This document shows positions 45,089 to 53,421 of a stretch of 64,000 nucleotides of DNA, one piece after another. The position numbers and the translations under genes are program-made. The notes under the pieces are model-generated. The model saw nothing but the letters and a program-made list of their open reading frames with translations, was not told where the DNA came from and made no database searches. Each line of letters begins with the position of its first letter. The first letter of the stretch is position 1. This stretch comes from Thermopolyspora flexuosa (GTDB lineage Bacteria > Actinomycetota > Actinomycetes > Streptosporangiales > Streptosporangiaceae): the NCBI RefSeq assembly GCF_006716785.1, contig NZ_VFPQ01000001.1, positions 806,001 to 870,000 on the forward strand. Direction: 5' to 3'.

Positions 45089-45481
45089 ATGCCCGCGAGG
45101 GAAGAGTTGCCGTCCACGCTGCGACGGTCGCCGAAGAAGGCCCAGGACACCTGGATCAAGGCGCACGACTCCGCCGTGGAGACCTACGGCGAGGGGCAGC
45201 GCGCCCACCGCACCGCGTTCGCCGCGCTCAAGCACTCGTTCGAGAAGGTGGGCGACCACTGGGAGCCCAAGGCCGCGAAGGGCCCGTCCGACGCCCAGGC
45301 GCGCCGGGGCACGCCGCGCCAGGGCAGGACGGCCGAGGGCGTGAACGCGAACGCCACCAAGGAGCACCTCTACAAGACCGCCGCCCGCCTCGGCGTGAAG
45401 GGCCGCTCGAGGATGACGAAGGGCGAGCTCGTCGAGGCGATCAAGAAGGCGAACCGCCGGGCCACCGCCAAGGCCCGCTGA
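45089..45481 (+). CDS. ChaB-family protein
   Basis: A 130-residue basic protein. The N-terminal ChaB domain is visible as MPAREELPSTLRRSPKKAQDTWIKAHDSAVETYGEGQRAHRTAFAALKHSFEKVGDHW, the standard 60-residue module. The C-terminal 45 residues (TKEHLYKTAARLGVKGRSRMTKGELVEAIKKANRR) look like a Rho-N/SAP-type nucleic-acid binding helix pair. ChaB was named from the E. coli cation-transport locus, but its function is unclear. GAAAGGAG before the ATG gives a strong start. It is convergent with the transketolase gene. Confidence 0.87.
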   Translation: MPAREELPSTLRRSPKKAQDTWIKAHDSAVETYGEGQRAHRTAFAALKHSFEKVGDHWEPKAAKGPSDAQARRGTPRQGRTAEGVNANATKEHLYKTAARLGVKGRSRMTKGELVEAIKKANRRATAKAR

Positions 45482-45574
45482 GCCCCGCCCGACGCGCGGC
45501 GGTCGCGACCGGGGCGAACCACGTGCCGCCCACCGGTGGCTCACTGACGGCCCCGGCCGTACGGCGCGACGCGG

Positions 45575-47416
45575 TCAGCGGGCCGCCAGGGCGTACAGGT
45601 CGTGGACCGCCCGGCGGATCGCACCGCGGTCGATGCCGGCGTCCTCGAGCTGCTCGCGGCTCGTGGCCGAGCCGGGCATCGCCCGTACGGCGAGCCTGAC
45701 CACCTTGGCGTCGGTCTCCGCGAGGGCCTCGAGCACGGCGTCGCCGAGGCCGCCCTCGGGCCAGTGGTCCTCCACGGTGAGGACGCGGCCGGTGTGCTCG
45801 GCGGCGGTGCGGATCGTGGCCGCGTCGATCGGCTTGACCGAGTACGCGTCGATCACCCCGGCGGCGATGCCGTCCGCGGCCAGGGCGTCGGCCGCGGCGA
45901 GCGCCTCGTGCACGGTGATCCCGGCGGCGACGATCGTCACCGCGTCCCGGCCGGAGCCGCGGAGCACCCGGCTGCCGCCGACCGGGAACCGCGTGCCCGG
46001 CGGGTAGATCACCGGCGTGGGGTTGCGGGTGGTCCGCAGGTAGCACACCCCGGAGAGGCCGGCCATCGCGGCGGTGAGCGCCGCGGCCTGGTTGGCGTCG
46101 CACGGGTACAGCACCGTGCTGCCGTGGACCGCGCGGAACGCGGCGAGGTCCTCCAGGCCCATCTGGGACGGGCCGTCGGGCCCGATGGAGACGCCCGCGT
46201 GTGAGCCGACCAGCCGCAGGTCGGCCCGGCTGACCGCGGCCATCCGCACGAAGTCGTACGCACGCGCCCAGAACGCCGCGAACGTCGCCGCGAACGGGAT
46301 CCACCCCCGCCGCTGCATGCCGACCGCGGCGGCCGTCATCTGCTGCTCGGCGATGTAGAACTCGAAGAACCGCTCGGGATGGGCGGCGGCGAACGCCTCG
46401 GTGCGGGTCGAGTCGGCGACCTCGCCGTCGAGCGCGACCACCTCGCCGCGCGCCGCCCCGAGCGCCGCCAGCGCCGCCCCGAACGCGTCCCGCGTCGCCA
46501 CCTGGGCGCCGACCTCGTACTCGGGCGGCCGGTACGGCCCGCCGGGGAAGCGGTGCGGCTCCCGCGACGACCGCGGCGGCGCCACGGACACGGTGAGGTG
46601 CCGCTCCCCGCCGAGCTCGGCGACCGCCTGCCCGGCGTCCTCGAGCGGCTTGCCGTGGAAGCCCTCGCGGTCCTCGACCGCCGCCACGCCCCGGCCCTTG
46701 CGGGTGCGGGCGAGCACCACGGCCGGCCTGTCGCTCCGCGCGGCCTCCCGGTAGGCGTGGTCGATCGCGTCCAGGTCGTGGCCGTCGATCTCGATCGTGT
46801 GCCAGCCGAACGCGCCGAACCGGGCCGCGTACGCGGCGGTGTCCCACCCGTGGCGGGTGGGCCCGCGCTGGCCGAGCCGGTTGACGTCGACGATCGCGGT
46901 GAGGTTGCCCAGCCCTTCGTGCCCGGCGTGCTCGGCGGCCTCCCACATCGAGCCCTCGGCGAGCTCGCCGTCGCCGCACAGCACCCACACCCGGTACGGC
47001 AGGCGGTCGAGCCGCCGCCCGGTGAGCGCGAGCCCCACCCCGACCGGCAGCCCGAAGCCGAGCGAGCCGGTGGCCACGTCCACCCAGGGCAGCCGCGGCG
47101 TGGGATGCCCCTCCAGCCGGCTGTGCCGGGCGCGGAAGGTGAGCAGCTCCTCCTCGCCGATCGCCCCGGCCGCCTTGAGCATCGCGTACAGCAGCGGCGA
47201 GGCGTGGCCCTTGGAGAACACCAGGTGGTCGTTGCCGGGATCACCGGGGTCGTGGACGTCGTACCGCAGGTGCCGGGCGAGCAGCACGGCGATCAGGTCG
47301 GCGGCCGACAGCGAGGAGGTGGGGTGGCCCGAGCCCGCGGCGGCGGACGCGCGCACCGCGTCCACGCGGAGCTGCGCCGCGAGCTCGCTCGGCCGGTGCG
47401 GGTCCTGGACGGCCAT
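45575..47416 (-). CDS. tkt: transketolase
   Basis: A 613-residue ThDP enzyme. The N-terminal domain has SGHPTSSLSAADLIAVLL, SKGHASPLLYA and the ThDP motif CGDGELAEGSMWEAA followed by VDVNRLGQRG. The PYR domain has EVADSTRTEAF and FIAEQQMTAAAVGM-type sequence (EFYIAEQQM). The C-terminal domain has VTIVAAGITVHEAL and TVEDHWPEGGLGDAVLEAL. It interconverts pentose and sugar phosphates and supplies sedoheptulose 7-phosphate. AAGGAG stands 10 bases before the ATG. It lies in the same direction as and downstream of GmhA and HldE, so it may be a dedicated precursor enzyme for heptose rather than the central one. Confidence 0.92.
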   Translation of the reverse strand: MAVQDPHRPSELAAQLRVDAVRASAAAGSGHPTSSLSAADLIAVLLARHLRYDVHDPGDPGNDHLVFSKGHASPLLYAMLKAAGAIGEEELLTFRARHSRLEGHPTPRLPWVDVATGSLGFGLPVGVGLALTGRRLDRLPYRVWVLCGDGELAEGSMWEAAEHAGHEGLGNLTAIVDVNRLGQRGPTRHGWDTAAYAARFGAFGWHTIEIDGHDLDAIDHAYREAARSDRPAVVLARTRKGRGVAAVEDREGFHGKPLEDAGQAVAELGGERHLTVSVAPPRSSREPHRFPGGPYRPPEYEVGAQVATRDAFGAALAALGAARGEVVALDGEVADSTRTEAFAAAHPERFFEFYIAEQQMTAAAVGMQRRGWIPFAATFAAFWARAYDFVRMAAVSRADLRLVGSHAGVSIGPDGPSQMGLEDLAAFRAVHGSTVLYPCDANQAAALTAAMAGLSGVCYLRTTRNPTPVIYPPGTRFPVGGSRVLRGSGRDAVTIVAAGITVHEALAAADALAADGIAAGVIDAYSVKPIDAATIRTAAEHTGRVLTVEDHWPEGGLGDAVLEALAETDAKVVRLAVRAMPGSATSREQLEDAGIDRGAIRRAVHDLYALAAR

Positions 47417-47498
47417 GCGCCGTCACTCCTTCGTCAGGTGTGCCCCGGGCGTCACGGCGCGCCCCGGCGGCGACCGGTGCGCGCGTGCGGCCCGCGGG

Positions 47499-47753
47499 TC
47501 ATTCGAGGCCTTCGGGGCTGCCGCCGAGGCGGCGCTGGCGCCGTACCGCGAGCACGATGTCGACGATCGTGCCGATCGCGATCAGGTAGAGCAGGATGCC
47601 GAGCACCGTGACCCCGAGCACGAACGCCAGCGTGCCGAAGGCGAGGGTGAACAGCAGGATGAACGAGCCGATGCGGATGTGCAGCACGTCGCGCGGGGTG
47701 GCCGGGACCATCGGCTTGCCGGTCGGGGAACGCTCCTCGGGAATCCGCTTCAT
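47499..47753 (-). CDS. small two-helix membrane protein (DUF6343-like)
   Basis: An 84-residue protein: MKRIPEERSPTGKPMVPATPRDVLHIRIGSF followed by two close hydrophobic stretches, ILLFTLAFGTLAFVLGVTV and LGILLYLIAIGTIVDIVLAV, and a short basic tail RRQRRLGGSPEGLE. The hydrophilic start with LHIR before the helices resembles small actinobacterial DUF6343 proteins; family assignment is tentative. GGAGGC six bases before the ATG supports the start. It sits between HldE and transketolase in the same direction, spaced 74 and 82 bases. Confidence 0.7.
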   Translation of the reverse strand: MKRIPEERSPTGKPMVPATPRDVLHIRIGSFILLFTLAFGTLAFVLGVTVLGILLYLIAIGTIVDIVLAVRRQRRLGGSPEGLE

Positions 47754-47827
47754 GGTCGCCTCCGGTGTCGGCCGGGTCGGGTGGACGTCCTGCCCGGACC
47801 GTGCCTCACTACCCGGGCCGGGGCCGG

Positions 47828-49237
47828 CTATGCCTGGGTGCGGATGCGGTTGACGATCGCGGTGGTCGACCGGTCCGGCACGTAGTCGAGCACCCGCACC
47901 TCGCCGCCGAGCTCGCGCACCAGCGCGGCCTCGGGGAGCAGCTCGGGGTGGTAGTCCCCGCCCTTGACGTACACGTCGGGGCGGACGAGCCGGATCAGCT
48001 CGCCCGGGTCGTCCTCCTCGAACACCACCACGTAGTCGACGCAGTCGAGCGCGGCGAGCACGGCCACCCGGTCCTCGCAGGCGTTGATCGGCCGCCCCGG
48101 CCCCTTGAGCCGGGTGACGCTCGCGTCGCCGTTCACCGCGACCACGAGTACGTCGCCGAGCGCCCGCGCCTCCTCCAGGCACACCACGTGCCCGCGGTGC
48201 AGCACGTCGAAGCAGCCGTTGGTGAACACGATGCGGTCGCCCCGCCTGCGGTGCTCGGCGATGTGCCGGGCGAGCACCTCGGGCGGTACGGCCCGGCCGC
48301 CGGTGCCGAGCTCCTGGACGAGCTCGTGCCGGGTGCAGGCGACCGTGCCGGGGCGGCGCACCACGACCCGGGCGGCGGCCTGCCCGATGTCGGCGGCCTG
48401 CTCGGGGCTCGCGCCCGCGGCGAGGGCGAGCGCGAACGCGGCGGTGAAGGTGTCCCCGGCGCCGGTGCTCATGTGGTCGGGCGCGGGCACCGCGTGGGTG
48501 CGGTACGGCGGGCGGCCGGGCCGGTGCAGCAGCGTGCCCTCGCCGTCGAGCGTGGTGACCACCATGCGGGCCCGGGCGGCGTCGAGGATGCGCCGGGACG
48601 CGGCGGTCAGGTGGGCGACCCGGTCGCCGCCGTCGCCGGGCTCGCCGAGCATGCGGCACACCTCGGCGTAGTTCGGCAGCACGGCGTCCGGGCGGCACTC
48701 GGCCCAGGGCCGCACGTCGTGCGCGTCGACCACGAGCAGCGGCAGGCCGCGCAGCGCGTGCCGTACCGCGTCGGTGCACACGCCCGCGCCGTAGTCGCAG
48801 GCGATCACGACGTCGGCGCGCGGGGCGAGGCGGCGCAGCCGGGCGATGAGCCGCCGGATCAGGTGGTCGCCGATCGGGGCGCGGTCCTCCTCGTCGTAGC
48901 GGGCGACGAGCTGCCCGCCGGCGAGCAGGCGGCGCTTCACCGCGGTGCGGCGCTCGCCGGTGAGCAGCCCGGTCACGCCGTGGCGGCGCAGCAGCCGGGC
49001 GAGCAGCCGTCCCGGCCGGTCGTCGCCGATCACGCCGAGCAGGTGCACGGTCGCGCCGAGCGCGGCGAGGTTCACCGCGGTGTTCGCCGCGCCGCCGGGG
49101 GACTCCTCGGTGCGCTCCACGCGCACCACGGGTACGGGGGCCTCCTGCGCCATGCGGGTGGCCGGGCCCTGTAGCCAGGAATCGAGCATCACGTCCCCGA
49201 CGACCACGGCCCGCAGCCTGGCGAAGCGCTCGATCAT
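47828..49237 (-). CDS. hldE: bifunctional heptose-7-phosphate kinase / heptose-1-phosphate nucleotidyltransferase (HldE-type)
   Basis: A 469-residue fusion. The PfkB-type kinase (1-310) has GDVMLDSWLQGPATRMAQEAPVPV, GGAANTAVNLAALGA and the catalytic STGAGDTFTAAFA. The nucleotidyltransferase (330-465) has VFTNGCFDVLHRGHVVCLEEARALGD with the HxGH motif, and RPINACEDRVAVLAAL. It phosphorylates heptose 7-phosphate at O-1 and later couples heptose 1-phosphate to a nucleotide. Gram-negatives use ATP to give ADP-heptose; the nucleotide here cannot be told. It starts 10 bases after gmhA, so the two are one transcript. Confidence 0.93.
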   Translation of the reverse strand: MIERFARLRAVVVGDVMLDSWLQGPATRMAQEAPVPVVRVERTEESPGGAANTAVNLAALGATVHLLGVIGDDRPGRLLARLLRRHGVTGLLTGERRTAVKRRLLAGGQLVARYDEEDRAPIGDHLIRRLIARLRRLAPRADVVIACDYGAGVCTDAVRHALRGLPLLVVDAHDVRPWAECRPDAVLPNYAEVCRMLGEPGDGGDRVAHLTAASRRILDAARARMVVTTLDGEGTLLHRPGRPPYRTHAVPAPDHMSTGAGDTFTAAFALALAAGASPEQAADIGQAAARVVVRRPGTVACTRHELVQELGTGGRAVPPEVLARHIAEHRRRGDRIVFTNGCFDVLHRGHVVCLEEARALGDVLVVAVNGDASVTRLKGPGRPINACEDRVAVLAALDCVDYVVVFEEDDPGELIRLVRPDVYVKGGDYHPELLPEAALVRELGGEVRVLDYVPDRSTTAIVNRIRTQA

Positions 49238-49247
49238 GCCCGGGCCG

Positions 49248-49838
49248 CTACCCAGAGAAGTAGCACGAGAACGGATCGGAGCCGCTTCTTCCCGCCGCTT
49301 GGTCCAAAACAGAACAAAGAGTGTGAACTAAGACGAGGTGCACTTCCTGGATGGTGGCGGTGCCCGCCGCCTCGACCGCGATCGCGTCGTCGCAGACCAG
49401 GCCGAGCGGGTTCGGGGCCGGGCCGGTCAGCGCCCAGGTGATCATGCCGAGCTCGCGGGCGGTGCGCGCCGCGGCCACCACGTTCGGGCTCGACCCGCTC
49501 GTCGACAGGCACACCAGCACGTCGCCGCGCCGGCCGTGCGCCCGCACCTGGCGGGCGAACACCTCGTCCGGCCGGTAGTCGTTCACCAGCGCGGTGAGCG
49601 ACGAGGTGTCGGCGTGCAGCGGGATCGCGGAGAACGGCCGCCGCTCCTTCTCGAACCGCCCCACCAGCTCGGCGGTGAGGTGTTGCGCCTGGGCCGCGCT
49701 GCCCCCGTTGCCGCACGCGAGCAGCCGCCCCCCGGCGTGCAGCACCGACGCCAGACGGTCACCCCACGCGCCGATCGTGGCGAGCGCCGGGCGGACGCGC
49801 TCGAGTGCCGTCTGCAGCCGATCGATGCACTCGTCCAT
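49248..49838 (-). CDS. gmhA: phosphoheptose isomerase (SIS domain)
   Basis: A 196-residue SIS-domain protein with GmhA features: LLACGNGGSAAQAQHLTAELVGRFEKERRPFSAIPLHADTSSLTALVNDY, then LVCLSTSGSSPNVVAAARTARELGM and the C-terminal AGTATIQEVHLVLVHTLCSVLD. It isomerises sedoheptulose 7-phosphate to D-glycero-D-manno-heptose 7-phosphate. It is the first gene of the heptose operon (gmhA, hldE, small membrane protein, transketolase). The last residues (SDPFSCYFSG) are slightly unusual. A divergent glycosyltransferase gene starts 83 bases upstream, so both use the same intergenic region. Confidence 0.93.
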   Translation of the reverse strand: MDECIDRLQTALERVRPALATIGAWGDRLASVLHAGGRLLACGNGGSAAQAQHLTAELVGRFEKERRPFSAIPLHADTSSLTALVNDYRPDEVFARQVRAHGRRGDVLVCLSTSGSSPNVVAAARTARELGMITWALTGPAPNPLGLVCDDAIAVEAAGTATIQEVHLVLVHTLCSVLDQAAGRSGSDPFSCYFSG

Positions 49839-49921
49839 GGCGCGTTAGTACCGCCCGGTATGTTCGGCAAACATCGCGTTTGCCCAGGTGGTGCCGGGGT
49901 AGCCGGGGCGTTGTGTGCGCG

Positions 49922-50809
49922 ATGGCCCAGCCCTGGCCGGACGGCCGCGACGTGGGGCCGGCCGGCGCTTCGAACGGTGCCTTTGGGGGCGCCGCCCTCG
50001 ACGTGGACGTGCTCGTGCCGACCAAGGACCGGCCCGCGGCGCTCGCGGTCACCCTCACCGGCCTCGCCGCGCAGACCGCGCCCGGCTTCCGGGTGATCGT
50101 CTCCGACCAGTCGGCGACCCCGGTGGCGGACGAGCCGATCGTCGCCGCGGCGATCCGCATCCTGCGGCACCATGGGCACCCGGTCCAGGTGCACCGCCAC
50201 GTGCCGCCGCGCGGCATGGCCGAGCAGCGGGCGTTCCTGCTGTCCAAGGCCGAGCGGTCCGCCGTGCTCTTCCTCGACGACGACGTCTGGCTCGACGTGC
50301 ACGGCGTCGCCGTGCTCGCGCACGCCCTCGCCACCCTGCGCTGCGGTTTCGTGGGCTTCGCCGTACAGGGGCTGTCGTACCGGGACGACGTGCGGCCGCA
50401 CGAGCTGGCGCCGTACGAGGAGTGGCGGGGCCGGGTGCGGCCCGAGCGGGTACGGCGCGGCGGCCCGGCCTGGGCCCGGCACCTGCTGCACAACGCGGCC
50501 AACCCGCTCCACCTCGCCCACCGGCACCGCCGCCGCGGCCGGGCCTGGTGGCCGTACAAGGTCGCCTGGATCGGGGCGTGCGTGCTCTACGACCGGCGGC
50601 GGCTGGTCGAGTGCGGCGGGTTCGACTTCTGGCCCGCGGTGCCGCCCCGGCACGCGGGGGAGGACGTGGTCGCCCAGCTCCGGCTCATGGAGCGGTACGG
50701 CGGGGCCGGCCTGCTGCCGAGCCGCGCCTACCACCTGGAGCTGCCCACCACGATCCGGGACCGCGACGCCGAGTGCTACGACTACGTGATCGCGGACGAG
50801 GCGCCATGA
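49922..50809 (+). CDS. GT2-family glycosyltransferase
   Basis: A 295-residue GT-A enzyme. The nucleotide-sugar fold opens VDVLVPTKDRPAALAVTLTGLAAQTAPGFRVIVSDQS. The metal motif is AVLFLDDDVWLDV (DDD). The later acceptor loop has AWIGACVLYDRRRLVECGGFDFWP with a catalytic-type GED (HAGEDVVAQLRL). It would extend a sugar chain. It is divergent from gmhA and coupled to the next gene through an ATGA overlap. A GTG three codons earlier (49913) is an alternative start. Confidence 0.87.
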   Translation: MAQPWPDGRDVGPAGASNGAFGGAALDVDVLVPTKDRPAALAVTLTGLAAQTAPGFRVIVSDQSATPVADEPIVAAAIRILRHHGHPVQVHRHVPPRGMAEQRAFLLSKAERSAVLFLDDDVWLDVHGVAVLAHALATLRCGFVGFAVQGLSYRDDVRPHELAPYEEWRGRVRPERVRRGGPAWARHLLHNAANPLHLAHRHRRRGRAWWPYKVAWIGACVLYDRRRLVECGGFDFWPAVPPRHAGEDVVAQLRLMERYGGAGLLPSRAYHLELPTTIRDRDAECYDYVIADEAP

Positions 50810-51864
50810 CCAGTGATTCCGGCCGGGTGCCCGGCGTGCGGCGGATCGCGGTGCTGCGGGCGAACGCGATCGGCGACCTGCTGCTCGCCTACCCGGCGCT
50901 GGAGGCGGTCAAGGCCGCCTACCCGGAGGCCCGGCTCACCCTGCTCGGCCGCCCCTGGCACGCCCGCTTCCTGCGCGGCCGCCCCGGACCGGTCGACGAG
51001 GTGGTGGCGCTGCCGCCGGTGAAGGGGGTGTCGCTGCCGGACACCGAGGAGGGCGAGGCGCCCGAGGAGTTCTACGCGGCCCTGCGCCGCCGCCGGTTCG
51101 ACCTGGTGCTGCAGATGCACGGGGGCGGGCGGTACTCGAACCCGTTCGTGCGCCGCACCGGCGCCCGGGTCACCGCCGGGCTGCGCACCCCCGACGCCGA
51201 GCCGCTCGACCGCTGGGTGCCGTACGTCTACTACCAGCACGAGATCCTGCGCTACCTCGAGGTCGCCGCGCTCGTCGGCGCCCGGCCCAAGGGCACGCCC
51301 GAGCCCCGGCTCGCGGTCACCGACGCCGACCGGGCCGAGCTCGCCCGGGTGCTCGGCACCCCGCCGCGCGGGCTCGTCGCGATCCACCCCGGCGCGAGCG
51401 ACCCGCGCCGCCGCTGGCCCCCGGAGCGCTTCGCCCGGGTCGCCGACGACCTCGGCCGGCCCGTCGTGGTCACCGGCACCCGGGACGAGCGCGACGTGGT
51501 CGACCGGGTGATCGCCGCGATGCGCCGCCCGGCCCGGGCGGTCGTGGACGAGCTGAGCGTCGGCGGGCTCGCCGCCCTCTACGCCGCCTGCGACCTGGTG
51601 ATCGCGAACGACACCGGCCCCCGGCACCTCGCCGCCGCCGTGGGCACCCCCACGGTCGGCATCTACTGGTGCGGCAACCTCATCAACGCCGGGCCGCTCA
51701 CCCGCGCCCGGCACCGGCCCCTGCTCTCCTGGACGATCGCCTGCCCGGCGTGCGGGGGCAACCGCGTGGACATCGGCATGAAGGACTGCGGGCACCGGGT
51801 GTCGTGGGTGGCCGACATCCCGGTGGACGCGGTGGCACAGGAAGCGGCGGACCTGCTGAAATGA
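50806..51864 (+). CDS. GT9-family (heptosyltransferase-type) glycosyltransferase
   Basis: A 352-residue GT-B enzyme of family 9, the family of LPS heptosyltransferases WaaC/WaaF. Motifs: RRIAVLRANAIGDLLLAYPALEAVKAAYP, FDLVLQMHGGG, GLVAIHPGASDPRRRWPPERFARVADDL and LVIANDTGPRHLAAAVGTPTVGIYW (nucleotide-binding DTG). It carries a small cysteine-rich C-terminal part (SWTIACPACGGNRVDIGMKDCGHRVSW), not usual for WaaC. It overlaps GT2 and topoisomerase genes (ATGA both). Together with the neighbouring heptose pathway it probably uses an activated heptose. Confidence 0.87.
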   Translation: MTSDSGRVPGVRRIAVLRANAIGDLLLAYPALEAVKAAYPEARLTLLGRPWHARFLRGRPGPVDEVVALPPVKGVSLPDTEEGEAPEEFYAALRRRRFDLVLQMHGGGRYSNPFVRRTGARVTAGLRTPDAEPLDRWVPYVYYQHEILRYLEVAALVGARPKGTPEPRLAVTDADRAELARVLGTPPRGLVAIHPGASDPRRRWPPERFARVADDLGRPVVVTGTRDERDVVDRVIAAMRRPARAVVDELSVGGLAALYAACDLVIANDTGPRHLAAAVGTPTVGIYWCGNLINAGPLTRARHRPLLSWTIACPACGGNRVDIGMKDCGHRVSWVADIPVDAVAQEAADLLK

Positions 51865-52907
51865 CCGACCCTGACCTGATCGAGCCGTTCGCCCCGGACC
51901 AGATCGAGCTGCGGCCGAGCAACCCGGCCGAGCCGGGCATCACCCGGCGCCGCCGCGGGCGGCACTTCAGCTACCACGACGCGCGCGGCCACCGGATCCG
52001 CGACCGCGCGACCCTGCACCGGGTCAAGGCCCTCGCCATCCCGCCCGCCTGGACCGACGTGTGGATCTGCGCCGACCCGGCCGGGCACATCCAGGCCGTC
52101 GGCACCGACGCGGCGGGCCGCCGCCAGTACCGGTACCACGACGAGTGGCGGCGGCAGCAGGACGAGGCGAAGTTCGACCGCGTGCTCGCCCTCGCCGAGC
52201 ACCTCGACGCCTTCCGCGAGCGCGTGTCGGCGCACCTGGAGGGCCGCGGGCTCACCCGGCTGCGGGTGCTCGCCACCGCCGCCCGCATGCTCGACGTCGG
52301 CTTCTTCCGGGTGGGCGGCGAGGAGTACACCGACTCGTACGGCCTGGCCACGCTGCGCGTCGAGCACATCACCTGCCACGACGGCATCGTCACCTGCTCC
52401 TACCCGGCCAAGGGCGGCAAGCAGCGCGAGCAGGTCCTCGCCGACGAGCAGGTGTGCGCGGTGGTGCGCGCGCTGTGCTCCCGGGGCGAGGGCGAGCTGC
52501 TCCGCTACCGGGAGGACGGCGTCTGGCGGGACGTGCGCAGCGCCGACATCAACGCCTACCTGAAGGAGACCTTCGGCGAGGAGGTCAGCGCCAAGGACTT
52601 CCGCACCTGGCACGCGACCGTGCTCGCCGCGGTCGGGCTCGCCGTGTCCGGGGCGGCCCGCGGCGGCCACGGCCAGAAGCGCGCGGTCTCCCGGGTGATG
52701 AAGGAGGTCGCCGAGTACCTCGGCAACACCCCGGCCGTGGCCCGCGCCTCCTACGTCGACCCGCGGGTGATCGAGCTGTACGAGCACGGCCACACCATCG
52801 CCCCGATGCTCGGCCACCTCGGCTCGGACGTCGAGTCCCTCGCCACCCACGGCGAGGCCGAGAAGGCCGTCATCAAGCTGCTGCGCCGTACCCGCCGCCG
52901 GGGCTGA
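51861..52907 (+). CDS. type IB DNA topoisomerase
   Basis: A 348-residue poxvirus/bacterial-type topoisomerase IB. N-terminal: GITRRRRGRHFSYHDARGHRIRDRATLHRVKALAIPPAWTDVWI, then QYRYHDEWRRQQDEAKFDRVLALA. The catalytic domain has FFRVGGEEYTDSYGLATLRVEHI, SAKDFRTWHATV (conserved Arg and His) and the nucleophile Tyr in VARASYVDPRVIELY. It relaxes supercoils by nicking one strand. Its start overlaps the stop of the GT9 gene (ATGA), an odd partner, since the gene is unrelated to glycan synthesis. Confidence 0.93.
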   Translation: MTDPDLIEPFAPDQIELRPSNPAEPGITRRRRGRHFSYHDARGHRIRDRATLHRVKALAIPPAWTDVWICADPAGHIQAVGTDAAGRRQYRYHDEWRRQQDEAKFDRVLALAEHLDAFRERVSAHLEGRGLTRLRVLATAARMLDVGFFRVGGEEYTDSYGLATLRVEHITCHDGIVTCSYPAKGGKQREQVLADEQVCAVVRALCSRGEGELLRYREDGVWRDVRSADINAYLKETFGEEVSAKDFRTWHATVLAAVGLAVSGAARGGHGQKRAVSRVMKEVAEYLGNTPAVARASYVDPRVIELYEHGHTIAPMLGHLGSDVESLATHGEAEKAVIKLLRRTRRRG

Positions 52908-52954
52908 CGCCGGCGGACGACGGCACCGGCCGGGGCCGGAAACCGCCATCCCCG

Positions 52955-53326
52955 TCAGGGTTTCGGCGAATTACCCTCGGGTTTCGTCGACGAACGGATG
53001 TTGATGGCGAGACACACGGAGTAATTGAAGATCCGGGTCCCCCGGCCCGACCAGTGGTGGTAGACCTTGTCGGTGCCCGGGACGTCCCGGCACCAGCGGT
53101 CCTCGTCGTCCTCCTGAATGGCGATCACCCGATAAAAGGCGTCCGGACTCGAGCAATCCACCTTTCGGAGCGAGTTTTCCCGTATATCGGCACAGTCGCC
53201 GACGTCCGGGCGGGTGCAGGCGGCGAGCGAGACGACAAGGGCGATGGCGGAGGCGGCCGGGAGAAACAGGCGCCCGTGTTCCCGGCGTCCGCGTGACCGC
53301 CCGCGGAAGCGTTCCGAACCGGCCAT
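52955..53326 (-). CDS. putative lipoprotein, unknown function
   Basis: A 123-residue exported protein. The basic N-terminus (MAGSERFRGRSRGRREHGR) and hydrophobic LFLPAASAIALVVSLAAC end in a lipobox LAAC, so Cys37 would be lipidated. The mature part has cysteines in DVGDCADI, RKVDCSSPDAFYRVIAI, RWCRDVPG and FNYSVCLAI, which can form two disulfides. The pattern DC...VDCSSPDAFYRVIA is seen in small actinobacterial lipoproteins of unknown role. It is convergent with the topoisomerase gene. Confidence 0.8.
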   Translation of the reverse strand: MAGSERFRGRSRGRREHGRLFLPAASAIALVVSLAACTRPDVGDCADIRENSLRKVDCSSPDAFYRVIAIQEDDEDRWCRDVPGTDKVYHHWSGRGTRIFNYSVCLAINIRSSTKPEGNSPKP

Positions 53327-53421
53327 GTCCGTCCCTTACATCAGGCGGTGACGGAAATCACATTGCCGAGTGTAGTTTTGGCTCGTTCGGCAGGGCGAGT
53401 GAATTTCGCGCCGCCGAGGGC

